Positions 1-6,383 of a stretch of DNA of 10,368 nt are shown here, piece after piece; the stretch's first letter is position 1, and every line of letters starts with the position of its first letter. Made by a program: the position numbers and the translations under genes. The notes under the pieces were generated by a model, which saw only the letters and a list, made by a program, of their open reading frames with translations, did no database searches and had not been told where the DNA came from. Origin of the DNA: Bacteroidota bacterium. Its GTDB lineage: Bacteria > Bacteroidota > Bacteroidia > NS11-12g > UBA9320. The stretch is taken from contig CANMPY010000038.1 of the NCBI GenBank assembly GCA_947499775.1, positions 1-10,368 of the forward strand, in the 5' to 3' direction.

Positions 1-678
1 AAAATATTTTAAAGCTTTATTTTTTGCCCTTATCAAATCAAAACTTATACTATTCTCAAAATTTGCTGCGGCTTGACTAACTTTATTTTGCAATAAAATA
101 AGGGTTAATATTAATCCGATTAGGGCCGTAAAAACTCGGGGAAAGGATATTTTTTCCAAGAAATGCGCCATCCATTCTAAGGCATTTTCAATGCTTTCAA
201 AAAACATGGGGTTGGCTGCCGAATAAATAAACATCAAAACCAAAATCGTAAAAATTGGTAAAAAAATAAATTTTATAAATGGTGTTATTTTTTTAAGCCA
301 TCCCGTTTCTCTATTTCCTTTAAAGGTGTCGATTGAGGCCTTTATACCGGTCCACAAAAAAAGAGGTGCAATTTGAACATGTTTGATTCGGCTATAACAG
401 GCCACCGAAACAAAAAGCACTGTAAAAAGCCAATAAATATAAAGGCTATAGGTTGTGTTTGCCATAAGCACCGCAACCGTTGAAACAATAGCTAAAATCT
501 GAATAAACCGGAAAGTATTACTTTGATTAGTTGGCTGCAAAAACCCGTAGGTAAGTCCAAATACAAGCAATGAAAAAATCAAGTAATTTAAGCCTGCCGA
601 ATGTTCAAAAAACAAGGCCTGAAAAATAAAAGCCACCAAAAGTGAAATCGGCAAAACGTATTTTTGTTGAGTAATCAT
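1..678 (-). CDS. DUF4173-like multi-pass membrane protein, N-terminal part (cut by window edge)
   Basis: The frame is open from an ATG at 678 to the window edge, giving 226 residues with no stop; the C-terminus lies outside. The visible part is very hydrophobic, with likely membrane segments near residues 7-25, 29-47, 56-73, 76-96, 134-154 and 181-197. A short polar stretch (about 115-131) precedes the fifth segment. The motif YSAANP at residues 152-157, just after a membrane segment, and the overall pattern recall the Bacteroidota DUF4153/DUF4173 inner-membrane family, whose function is unknown; that assignment is from memory of the family. The gene starts 82 bases downstream of the pdhB stop on the same strand, so co-transcription is possible. 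No Shine-Dalgarno and no clear TAnnTTTG element was seen in that gap. The start is the first ATG of the frame and gives a sensible N-terminus (MITQQKYVLP). Confidence 0.72.
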   Translation of the reverse strand, partial: MITQQKYVLPISLLVAFIFQALFFEHSAGLNYLIFSLLVFGLTYGFLQPTNQSNTFRFIQILAIVSTVAVLMANTTYSLYIYWLFTVLFVSVACYSRIKHVQIAPLFLWTGIKASIDTFKGNRETGWLKKITPFIKFIFLPIFTILVLMFIYSAANPMFFESIENALEWMAHFLEKISFPRVFTALIGLILTLILLQNKVSQAAANFENSISFDLIRAKNKALKYF

Positions 679-760
679 CGTTCAATAAAACGCTAAGGAA
701 CACTAATTTATTTTATTGCACAACCTAAATTTCAGACTTAAAAAGCCGAATGGTTGAAAT

Positions 761-1738
761 TTATCGATAGATTACCGAATTAACGGCATCCAATATGCGT
801 TTCACATTTGGCAAAAATTCATCAACTAAGGTTGGCGCATATGGTAAAGGCGTATCGCGGGTGGTTACACGAGTGATAGGTGCATCCAAATAATCGAAAG
901 CATATTTCTGCATCCAATAGGCTATCTCGCTCGAAATACTTGCCAACGGCCAAGCCTCTTCAACTACTACCATACGGTTTGTTTTTTTAACAGAATCAAG
1001 CAGGGTTTGATAATCAATAGGCCTTACTGTTCTTAAATCAATAACTTCAGCCTTAATTCCGTTTTTTGCTAGTTCAACAAGCGCCTGATCCACTACCCTC
1101 ATCATCTTACCAAAACTCACTATCGTTACATCCGTTCCTTCTTGTATTACATTAGCCTTACCCAAAGGAATTAGATATTCGCCATCAGGCACCTCTCCCT
1201 TAAAACCATACATTTGCTCCGATTCCATAAAAATTACGGGATCATTGTCGCGAATTGATGTTTTTAAAAGTCCTTTGGCATCCATCGGATTACTTGGCAC
1301 TACAACCTTTAATCCAGGGCAATTGGCATACCAATTTTCAAAATTTTGCGAATGTTGAGCACCCAATTGCCCTGCACTTCCAGTTGGGCCTCTGAATACC
1401 ATCGGTGCTCCAAAATGCCCTCCACTCATGGAACGTATTTTTGCAGCAGCATTAATAACTTGATCAATGGCTACCAGTGAAAAATTAAACGTCATGAATT
1501 CAACGATTGGTCTCAATCCACTCATTGCAGCACCAACTGCAATACCTGAAAAACCAAGTTCTGCTATAGGAGTATCTACAATTCGTTTCGAGCCAAACTC
1601 TTCTAACATTCCCTGGCTTACCTTATAGGCTCCATTATATTCAGCTACTTCCTCACCAATTAATAAAATTTTGGGGTCTAGTCGCATCTCTTCTTGCATG
1701 GCTTCACGAAGCGCTTCACGAAATTGTAATGTTCTCAT
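761..1738 (-). CDS. pdhB: pyruvate dehydrogenase E1 component, beta subunit
   Basis: This 325-residue protein is a full-length E1 beta subunit of the 2-oxo acid dehydrogenase family. With E1 alpha it uses thiamine diphosphate to decarboxylate pyruvate and passes the acetyl group to E2 lipoyl, making acetyl-CoA in the cytoplasm. The pyrimidine-binding transketolase domain spans about residues 4-180. It contains GEEVAEYNGAYKVSQG (28-43), the cofactor-activating Glu60 in PIAELGFSG, and His129 in GAQHSQ, matching the active-site His of the family. The C-terminal transketolase domain (about 195-315) has VTIVSFG and VEVIDLRTVRPID-like sequence. The high similarity to the pyruvate type (RGPTGSAGQLGAQHSQ) favours pdhB over branched-chain E1 beta, though substrate choice cannot be proven. 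pdhA and the E2/E3 genes are not adjacent. A TAnnTTTG element lies about 70 bases upstream. GAGG about 13 bases before the ATG is too far away to be a convincing ribosome binding site. Confidence 0.96.
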   Translation of the reverse strand: MRTLQFREALREAMQEEMRLDPKILLIGEEVAEYNGAYKVSQGMLEEFGSKRIVDTPIAELGFSGIAVGAAMSGLRPIVEFMTFNFSLVAIDQVINAAAKIRSMSGGHFGAPMVFRGPTGSAGQLGAQHSQNFENWYANCPGLKVVVPSNPMDAKGLLKTSIRDNDPVIFMESEQMYGFKGEVPDGEYLIPLGKANVIQEGTDVTIVSFGKMMRVVDQALVELAKNGIKAEVIDLRTVRPIDYQTLLDSVKKTNRMVVVEEAWPLASISSEIAYWMQKYAFDYLDAPITRVTTRDTPLPYAPTLVDEFLPNVKRILDAVNSVIYR

Positions 1739-1806
1739 TTTTAAATATCCTCGTAATAACCTTTAACCTACAAAATTCTTTCTCAGTATTTCGGTTTAAA
1801 AGTGTG

Positions 1807-1814
1807 CAAAAATA
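1807..1814 (-). promoter_or_regulatory. candidate -7 element of the pdhB promoter
   Basis: On the minus strand this reads TATTTTTG, a match to the Bacteroidota -7 consensus TAnnTTTG. It lies 68 bases upstream of the pdhB ATG, which would give a leader of roughly 60 bases. The -33 region has only a weak TTTC. The match is short and AT-rich DNA produces it by chance, so this is a candidate only. Confidence 0.4.
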
Positions 1815-1888
1815 GGGTATAGAATCTAAAATAGAAATGTGAAATTCTGAAGGCTTGCTTTAGTATCTGTATTAGAAGGGCAGCTACT

Positions 1889-1906
1889 CAAAAATACAAG
1901 CCAGTA
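1889..1906 (-). terminator. 3' arm of the SRP RNA helix plus U-tract, probable intrinsic terminator
   Basis: The 3' arm of the 10-bp terminal helix of the SRP RNA (1906-1897) is followed on the minus strand by TATTTTTG (1896-1889). A stable stem ending in a short U-run is the form of an intrinsic terminator, so the RNA would end itself here and not read into pdhB. The loop of this 'hairpin' is the rest of the folded RNA, so the stem is less canonical than a simple hairpin. Confidence 0.45.
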
Positions 1907-1983
1907 TCGCACCGCTACAACCTCCTACCCTTGCTGCATTCCTGCCCTGGGGGATTAAAAGGGAGCTGGTCGTACTGACTTGC
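1890..1983 (-). ncRNA. ffs: small (4.5S-type) signal recognition particle RNA
   Basis: Read on the minus strand, positions 1949-1932 give CAGG-GCA-GGAA-UGC-AGCA. This is the SRP domain IV core: a GGAA tetraloop (1942-1939) on a 3-bp helix, flanked by the symmetric loop strands CAGG and AGCA that bind Ffh; the E. coli equivalent is CAGG-UCC-GGAA-GGA-AGCA. The ends pair perfectly over 10 bp, 1982-1973 with 1906-1897 (CAAGUCAGUA / UACUGGCUUG, one G-U). The size of about 94 nt fits a bacterial RNA lacking the Alu domain. It guides ribosomes making membrane proteins to the Sec translocon together with Ffh and FtsY. The closing helix is followed directly by UAUUUUU, so the 3' end is placed near 1890; the 5' end follows from a TAnnTTTG element at 1988-1995. 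Ends are uncertain by a few bases. Confidence 0.93.
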
Positions 1984-1987
1984 GCTG

Positions 1988-1995
1988 CAAAACTA
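1988..1995 (-). promoter_or_regulatory. -7 element of the SRP RNA promoter
   Basis: On the minus strand this reads TAGTTTTG, matching TAnnTTTG. It ends 4-5 bases before the first base of the SRP RNA terminal helix, the position expected for transcription start in Bacteroidota. No good TTG/TTTG -33 box is visible at 17-23 bases upstream. Position relative to a structurally defined RNA end makes this one of the better promoter calls in the window. Confidence 0.6.
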
Positions 1996-2072
1996 ATGCA
2001 TTTTTATTATAAAGTTTTAGGGGGCCAACAATATATCTAAGAATTATTTTCATCATGATATCCTTTTTTTTG

Positions 2073-2086
2073 CGTTTATGTAAACG
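2073..2086. repeat. perfect palindrome, operator-like
   Basis: CGTTTA-TG-TAAACG is a perfect 6+2+6 dyad. The form resembles operators of dimeric helix-turn-helix regulators such as LacI-type proteins, but no regulator gene is nearby. It lies about 80 bases upstream of the SRP RNA promoter and about 300 bases before the carboxylase start. Confidence 0.45.
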
Positions 2087-2118
2087 ATTGATCAATGAAT
2101 AATTTTCATTGATTCAAT
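2087..2118. repeat. imperfect inverted repeat (13-bp stem, 5-base loop)
   Basis: TCAATGAA (2092-2099) pairs perfectly with TTCATTGA (2105-2112) across the loop TAATT. The stem is extended by ATTGA (2087-2091) with TCAAT (2114-2118) past one bulged T at 2113. It begins directly after the palindrome at 2073-2086. There is no long T-run after it on either strand, so a terminator is not favoured; a protein-binding site or RNA hairpin is possible. Confidence 0.5.
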
Positions 2119-2376
2119 TTAGCAAGCCACTGATAGGTTTGCAACTCATAAATCTGAGCTTATTTTTCATTTTGATTATACGCGAAAAAGGCCAATAATT
2201 CTTCCATTAGCTACCTAGTAAATATATATTTTTCAAATATCAGTCATAGCTAAACTTCTGTTGTTTTGCTAAAATCCATAAAAAATGAGTCTACTTTTTT
2301 TTAAGATAATTTCACCTATGTCATTTAGCAGGTACCAAAATGTGTACTTTCATTTAATAATCCCATATCTTAGTAA

Positions 2377-2384
2377 TACATTTG
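2377..2384 (+). promoter_or_regulatory. -7 element of the acyl-CoA carboxylase promoter
   Basis: TACATTTG matches TAnnTTTG and ends 7 bases before the ATG at 2392. A TTTA at 2353-2356, 20 bases upstream, is a possible degraded -33 box. Start of transcription 5-7 bases after the element would give a leader of 0-2 bases. Confidence 0.55.
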
Positions 2385-2391
2385 CCACGCG

Positions 2392-4008
2392 ATGTATGAT
2401 TTAGAATTCAATAAAAACGAAGACAACTTGAAGCGAAATTGGAATCAAATTAAGCTACAGGGCGAGGCTATTGAAAAAGGAGGAGGAGCCGCCGCAAGTG
2501 CAAAACAGAAGAACAATGGGAAAATGTTGGCACGTGAACGAATAGAATACCTAAAAGACAAGGAAGCCCCTTTTTATGAAATTGGTCTCTTTGCCGGATA
2601 TGGTATGTATGAAGAATACGGAGGATGTCCTTCGGGTGGAGTAGTTGGGGGTATAACAACGGTTGCAGGTCGCCAATGTATTGTTGTGGCCAATGATGCT
2701 ACCGTTAAAGCTGGGGCATGGTTTCCAATAACAGCTAAAAAAAATCTTAGGTTCCAAGAAATAGCTATGGAAAACCGGCTTCCTATTATTTACTTGGTAG
2801 ATAGTGCCGGAATATTTTTACCCATGCAAGATGAAATATTTGCTGATAAATACCATTTTGGGCGAATATTTCGAAACAATGCTGTTTTAAGCAGCATGGG
2901 TATTACTCAAATAGCCGCGGTAATGGGGAGTTGTGTAGCAGGGGGAGCTTACTTGCCCATAATGAGCGACGAAGCCCTGATTGTGGACAAAACTGGATCT
3001 ATTTTCTTAGCAGGCAGCTATCTTGTTAAAGCTGCGATCGGCGAAATTATTGATAACGAAACGCTTGGTGGCTCAATAACTCATGCCGAAATTTCGGGCG
3101 TCATTGATGACCGATTCCCTAACGATCAATCCTGCTTAGACCGCATTAAGTTTATCATGGATAAAATTGGGAGTTCAACAAAAGCTGGAATAGATAGAAA
3201 AAAATCAATCCCGCCACTAAAAAACCCGACCGAAATTTATGGACTATTACCAGAAAACAAGTCAAAGCCTTATAAAACCATCGAACTCATCGAAAGATTG
3301 GTAGACAATTCTGAATTCGAACAATACAAAAAAGGGTATGCAGCAACTATACTATGTGGCTATGCACGAATCGATGGTTGGGCTGTAGGAATAGTAGCCA
3401 ACAATAGAGAAGTCGTAAAATCAAAAAAAGGCGAAATGCAATTTGGTGGAGCAATCTATTCAGATTCAGCTGAAAAGGCAGCTCGATTCATCATGAATTG
3501 CAACCAAAAAAAAATACCCTTGGTATTTCTTCAGGATGTAACAGGTTTTATGGTAGGATCGCGTAGCGAACAAAATGGTATAATTAAAGATGGCGCAAAA
3601 ATGGTAAATGCCATGAGCAATAGTACCGTGCCAAAATTTACTGTTATTATTAGCAATAGTTATGGGGCAGGCAATTATGCCATGTGTGGCAAGGCTTACG
3701 ACCCAAGACTAATTGTTGCATGGCCAACAGCAAAAATTGCAGTTATGGGTGGCGAACAAGCCGCCAAAACACTATTGCAATTGGAAAAATCAAAAACAGG
3801 AACACTTACAGAAGAGGATGAACAAAAATTACTTGCCAAAATTACCGACAAATACAATTCGCATACTACTGCCATTTATGCTGCATCAAACCTATGGGTT
3901 GATGCTATAATAGACCCTTTAGAAACACGAAATTGGATTTCGCTTGGCATTGAAGCCGCCAATAATGCCCCAATCGAAAAATTTAATCTTGGTGTAATCC
4001 AAACCTGA
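2392..4008 (+). CDS. acyl-CoA carboxylase, carboxyltransferase (beta) subunit, methylcrotonyl-CoA type
   Basis: This 538-residue protein has the two crotonase-fold halves of biotin-dependent acyl-CoA carboxylase beta subunits. The subunit moves the carboxyl group from biotin to an acyl-CoA. The N-terminal half carries ARERIEYL (47-54), VVANDATVKAGAWFPIT (98-114), VDSAGIFLPMQDE (136-148) and MGSCVAGGAYLP (178-189), with the oxyanion-hole glycines. The C-terminal half carries GFMVGSRSEQNGIIKDGAKM (385-404), SYGAGNYAMCG (423-433) and PTAKIAVMGGEQAA (445-458). The 'DSAG.FLP.QDE.F.D..HFGRIF' pattern is that of methylcrotonyl-CoA carboxylase beta (leucine breakdown) more than of propionyl-CoA carboxylase, but Bacteroidota paralogues are often called only 'acyl-CoA carboxylase', so the substrate is an inference. 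No biotin carboxylase or biotin carrier gene lies nearby. The start at 2392 is the only Met before residue 45 and follows a -7 element by 7 bases. Confidence 0.94.
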   Translation: MYDLEFNKNEDNLKRNWNQIKLQGEAIEKGGGAAASAKQKNNGKMLARERIEYLKDKEAPFYEIGLFAGYGMYEEYGGCPSGGVVGGITTVAGRQCIVVANDATVKAGAWFPITAKKNLRFQEIAMENRLPIIYLVDSAGIFLPMQDEIFADKYHFGRIFRNNAVLSSMGITQIAAVMGSCVAGGAYLPIMSDEALIVDKTGSIFLAGSYLVKAAIGEIIDNETLGGSITHAEISGVIDDRFPNDQSCLDRIKFIMDKIGSSTKAGIDRKKSIPPLKNPTEIYGLLPENKSKPYKTIELIERLVDNSEFEQYKKGYAATILCGYARIDGWAVGIVANNREVVKSKKGEMQFGGAIYSDSAEKAARFIMNCNQKKIPLVFLQDVTGFMVGSRSEQNGIIKDGAKMVNAMSNSTVPKFTVIISNSYGAGNYAMCGKAYDPRLIVAWPTAKIAVMGGEQAAKTLLQLEKSKTGTLTEEDEQKLLAKITDKYNSHTTAIYAASNLWVDAIIDPLETRNWISLGIEAANNAPIEKFNLGVIQT

Positions 4009-4016
4009 CACTATTA

Positions 4017-4031
4017 TTACATTGAATGTAA
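4017..4031. repeat. short dyad after the carboxylase gene
   Basis: TTACAT-TGA-ATGTAA is a perfect 6-bp stem with a 3-base loop, starting 9 bases after the stop codon of the carboxylase. It has no following T-run, so it is at best a weak terminator or 3' end stabiliser. Confidence 0.3.
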
Positions 4032-4127
4032 GTGCTGATGAATATAACAACCTCACACTTTATTGCTTTTATTCTCAGTAAAAAAAAACATAAACCCCGC
4101 TGTCACATTTTATACCTAGATTACATC

Positions 4128-4158
4128 TTGTATAATATTGCCGTTACAAGTATTTTTG
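4128..4158 (+). promoter_or_regulatory. Bacteroidota-type promoter of the type IX cargo gene
   Basis: TTG at 4128-4130 is followed after 20 bases by TATTTTTG at 4151-4158, a good fit to the -33 / -7 (TAnnTTTG) pattern with normal spacing. The element ends 8 bases before the ATG at 4167. This placement also argues that the open frame's earlier ATG at 4032 is not the start. Confidence 0.65.
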
Positions 4159-4166
4159 TAGTTTAT

Positions 4167-6323
4167 ATGAGGAAATTCTTCGTCTTATTATTTTTAACAT
4201 TCACATTCAACGCATTTAGTCAAACTCCAACGACTGCTGCCTCAAATATTAATTTTACGTTTATTGGTTGCAACGAATTTACCATGACCTGGACTAAAGG
4301 AAATGGAAATGAAAGGGTTGTTTTTGTGCGTGAAGCTTCGACCGTTAATGATGTACCCGAAAATGACAATTACTATACTGAAAATGCCATATTTGGAATT
4401 GGCGAACAAATAAAAAATGACGGATTACACTTTTGTGTATATCGAGGTAATGGAAGTACAATAACCGTTAAAGGACTTAAAAATGTTACTAAGTATTATG
4501 TAGCAATTTTCGAATACAATGGAAGTGGGGGGATATACAACTACCTTACTTCATCCTATCCCTCAAGCAATGTTACCACTAAAAATATTGTGGCTAGTTT
4601 TATTAATGATAGCGCCCGCTGTCAACAAGGCAATACCATTAAATACACCAACAAAACTACATGCGATTTAACCCCTTTAACCTACTCATGGAAATTTGTA
4701 GACGGCGACTCTTCTAATCTTAAAGACCCCAGCCACTCCTATGCTACACCTGGTATAAAACCAACTACACTGATTGCACGTGCACCAGGATGTTATAGCA
4801 CCATCAAAATTAATGAATATATCTGGCCTCATCCTGAAGCTAAATTTAAATTAGATGTTACACTACTGCCACAAAACGATACCGTTCAGTGCTTTTTTGG
4901 AAATAGATTTACATTTAAAAATGAAACAAAATTATTAGATATTGGTTATGGTCCTTCGAGCATGCGCTATGAATGGTACTCCGACCTTGATACCTTTTTA
5001 TTTTCTACTGGGCACAAAGCCGATAGAAAATTCCCTACGGATGGAATAAAAAAAGTAAAGTTAGTGGCGATTTCAAATCGAGGATGCCGCGATTCAATAT
5101 TTCATACTTATCGCGTGTTACCAAGGGCTATAGACCCTAGCAAAGTTGTTTTTAGCAATAAGTCTATGTGCCTTAGCAACTCTACCTTTACATTTACCAA
5201 CAATAGTCCTAATTCGCTTCAGCCATCCAAGTGGTTTTTCAGAGAAGAGTTTAGCCCTATAAATGATGATTCGGCTATTGGTCAAACCGTTACTTATAAA
5301 AAATTTAATAAAATTGGAAAAAAATATGTCTATCTGCGATGCTACGATATCGGGGGATGCCTTGACCAATTAAAAGACAGTATCGATTTATTTAAAAACT
5401 CAAACGTTACATTTACTGGGCTTAACCCTGTGTATTGTCTAAACGATCCCAATGCCATCTTAAAACCAACACCAGGCAAAGGTGATTTTTCGGGCACCAA
5501 TGTAATACCTAGTGACAGCACCTTTCGGCCTATTTCAATCGGTACGTTTAAAGTGTATTATGTTATATCACAAGGAGGCTGTAAGGATAGTTTTTCTCAA
5601 TCAACCACTGTATTAAACAAACCAATTGTAAATTTGGGTAATGACACCATTATCTGCAAGGATTCTCCTTTGCAATTAAATGTTAGCCCTACATTTGCAA
5701 CTACATGGTTATTAAATTCGAATATTGTTTCGTCACAGTCGTATCTTAACATCAATCAAAATGGAACTTACCGCGTAATATGTAAAGAAGGCAATTGTTC
5801 AGATACTGATGATATTGTAATTCGTTCCTTAAACACCCCAACGCTTGCCACCTCTAAAGATACAACGCTATGTGGCGGAAGTTATTTAAAATTCAATTTA
5901 AAAGTAGAAGATGGTACAGTAGTTTGGAACGATGGCAATACCCAACGCGATCGTGATATTTCAACTTCTGGGTTCTACAAAGTTTATGTGTCTAACAAAT
6001 GCGGAGCGGTTAGCGATAGTTTTAACCTTACTGTAGAAGAAACAGCATGTATTATATTTTTCCCAAATGCCTTTACGCCAAATGCCGATGTGCTCAATGA
6101 TACATGGCAACCCTATGGCAAATATGAATTTGTCAAAATGAATATTTTTAACCGTTGGGGCGAGCATGTGTATTCCTCCGACAAAAGCCCAATTTGGGAT
6201 GGTTACGATGGGAAAAACCGATGTTTGGCTGGAGTTTACAACTGTATTTTCGAATACCTCATTCAAGATGGCAATACCATGAAAAAAATAACCCAGGGGG
6301 TAATTATTCATTTAGTATTATAA
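4167..6323 (+). CDS. secreted multidomain protein with gliding-motility-type C-terminal (type IX secretion) domain
   Basis: This 718-residue protein is predicted to be exported through Sec and then the type IX secretion system to the cell surface. Residues 1-18 (MRKFFVLLFLTFTFNAFS) form a signal peptide. Residues 22-138 look like a fibronectin type III domain. Around 143-216 is a PKD-like domain (SWKFVDGDSSNLKDPSHSYATPG), followed by two or three less clear PKD/Ig-like units to about 480. Two tandem Ig-like units (about 487-553 and 559-624) share the pattern 'KDT..C....L.......W' ending in 'G.Y.V'. Residues 628-718 are the gliding-motility-associated CHU_C/type B sorting domain, with FFPNAFTPNADVLNDTW, MNIFNRWGEHVYSS, WDGYDGK and LAGVYNCIFEY. 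Many cysteines fit an extracellular protein. The frame is open from 4032, but 4167 is preferred because of the signal peptide and the promoter at 4128-4158. Ligand and role (adhesin or matrix protein) are unknown. Confidence 0.9.
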   Translation: MRKFFVLLFLTFTFNAFSQTPTTAASNINFTFIGCNEFTMTWTKGNGNERVVFVREASTVNDVPENDNYYTENAIFGIGEQIKNDGLHFCVYRGNGSTITVKGLKNVTKYYVAIFEYNGSGGIYNYLTSSYPSSNVTTKNIVASFINDSARCQQGNTIKYTNKTTCDLTPLTYSWKFVDGDSSNLKDPSHSYATPGIKPTTLIARAPGCYSTIKINEYIWPHPEAKFKLDVTLLPQNDTVQCFFGNRFTFKNETKLLDIGYGPSSMRYEWYSDLDTFLFSTGHKADRKFPTDGIKKVKLVAISNRGCRDSIFHTYRVLPRAIDPSKVVFSNKSMCLSNSTFTFTNNSPNSLQPSKWFFREEFSPINDDSAIGQTVTYKKFNKIGKKYVYLRCYDIGGCLDQLKDSIDLFKNSNVTFTGLNPVYCLNDPNAILKPTPGKGDFSGTNVIPSDSTFRPISIGTFKVYYVISQGGCKDSFSQSTTVLNKPIVNLGNDTIICKDSPLQLNVSPTFATTWLLNSNIVSSQSYLNINQNGTYRVICKEGNCSDTDDIVIRSLNTPTLATSKDTTLCGGSYLKFNLKVEDGTVVWNDGNTQRDRDISTSGFYKVYVSNKCGAVSDSFNLTVEETACIIFFPNAFTPNADVLNDTWQPYGKYEFVKMNIFNRWGEHVYSSDKSPIWDGYDGKNRCLAGVYNCIFEYLIQDGNTMKKITQGVIIHLVL

Positions 6324-6325
6324 CT

Positions 6326-6346
6326 AAGGGTTAATCTTTAATCCTT
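6326..6346 (+). terminator. candidate hairpin terminator after the type IX cargo gene
   Basis: AAGGGTTAA (6326-6334) and TTAATCCTT (6338-6346) form a 9-bp stem (one G-U) with a 3-base loop, two bases after the stop codon. The following ATAAAATT lacks a clear U-run, so it is a weak intrinsic terminator; it could also act as an operator for the hutU promoter that follows. Confidence 0.4.
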
Positions 6347-6370
6347 ATAAAATTGGCGGTAAAATTATTT

Positions 6371-6378
6371 TAATTTTG
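6371..6378 (+). promoter_or_regulatory. -7 element of the hutU promoter
   Basis: TAATTTTG matches TAnnTTTG and is followed by CCCCA and the ATG at 6384. A TTG at 6353-6355 has a spacer of only 15 bases, shorter than usual. Transcription would start at or next to the A of the start codon. Confidence 0.55.
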
Positions 6379-6383
6379 CCCCA

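Larger units (their letters stand above)
1996..2376. other. divergent intergenic region without a supported gene
   Basis: About 380 bases of AT-rich DNA lie between the SRP RNA promoter (minus) and the carboxylase promoter (plus). The longest ATG frame noticed (2285-2404) has 39 codons, runs into the carboxylase start and looks unlike a gene. The region holds two neighbouring inverted repeats at 2073-2118, listed separately, and a small AT-only dyad at 2226-2240 (ATATTT-TTC-AAATAT). No tRNA or known riboswitch was recognised. Confidence 0.6.

Noticed and set aside
683..718. Inverted repeat CAATAAAA / TTTTATTG between pdhB and the membrane protein as a terminator
   Set aside because: The stem is almost pure AT with a 20-base loop and no proper U-run; such repeats are expected by chance in this AT-rich DNA.
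1889..1896. TATTTTTG on the minus strand as a second pdhB promoter
   Set aside because: It coincides with the U-tract directly after the SRP RNA closing helix, which explains it better as a terminator.
1880..1988. GCAGC/GCTGC pairing as an outer extension of the SRP RNA helix
   Set aside because: It would need a 12-base one-sided loop and would place the RNA 5' end inside the promoter -7 element.
2285..2404. 39-codon plus-strand ATG frame before the carboxylase
   Set aside because: It overlaps the carboxylase promoter and start, has a low-complexity start and no family-like features.
2468..2757. Minus-strand open frames opposite the carboxylase gene
   Set aside because: They lie wholly within a strongly conserved gene on the other strand and have no recognisable domain.
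4032..4166. N-terminal extension of 45 residues on the type IX cargo protein
   Set aside because: The frame is open, but a clean signal peptide begins at 4167 and a good promoter lies at 4128-4158 inside the would-be extension.
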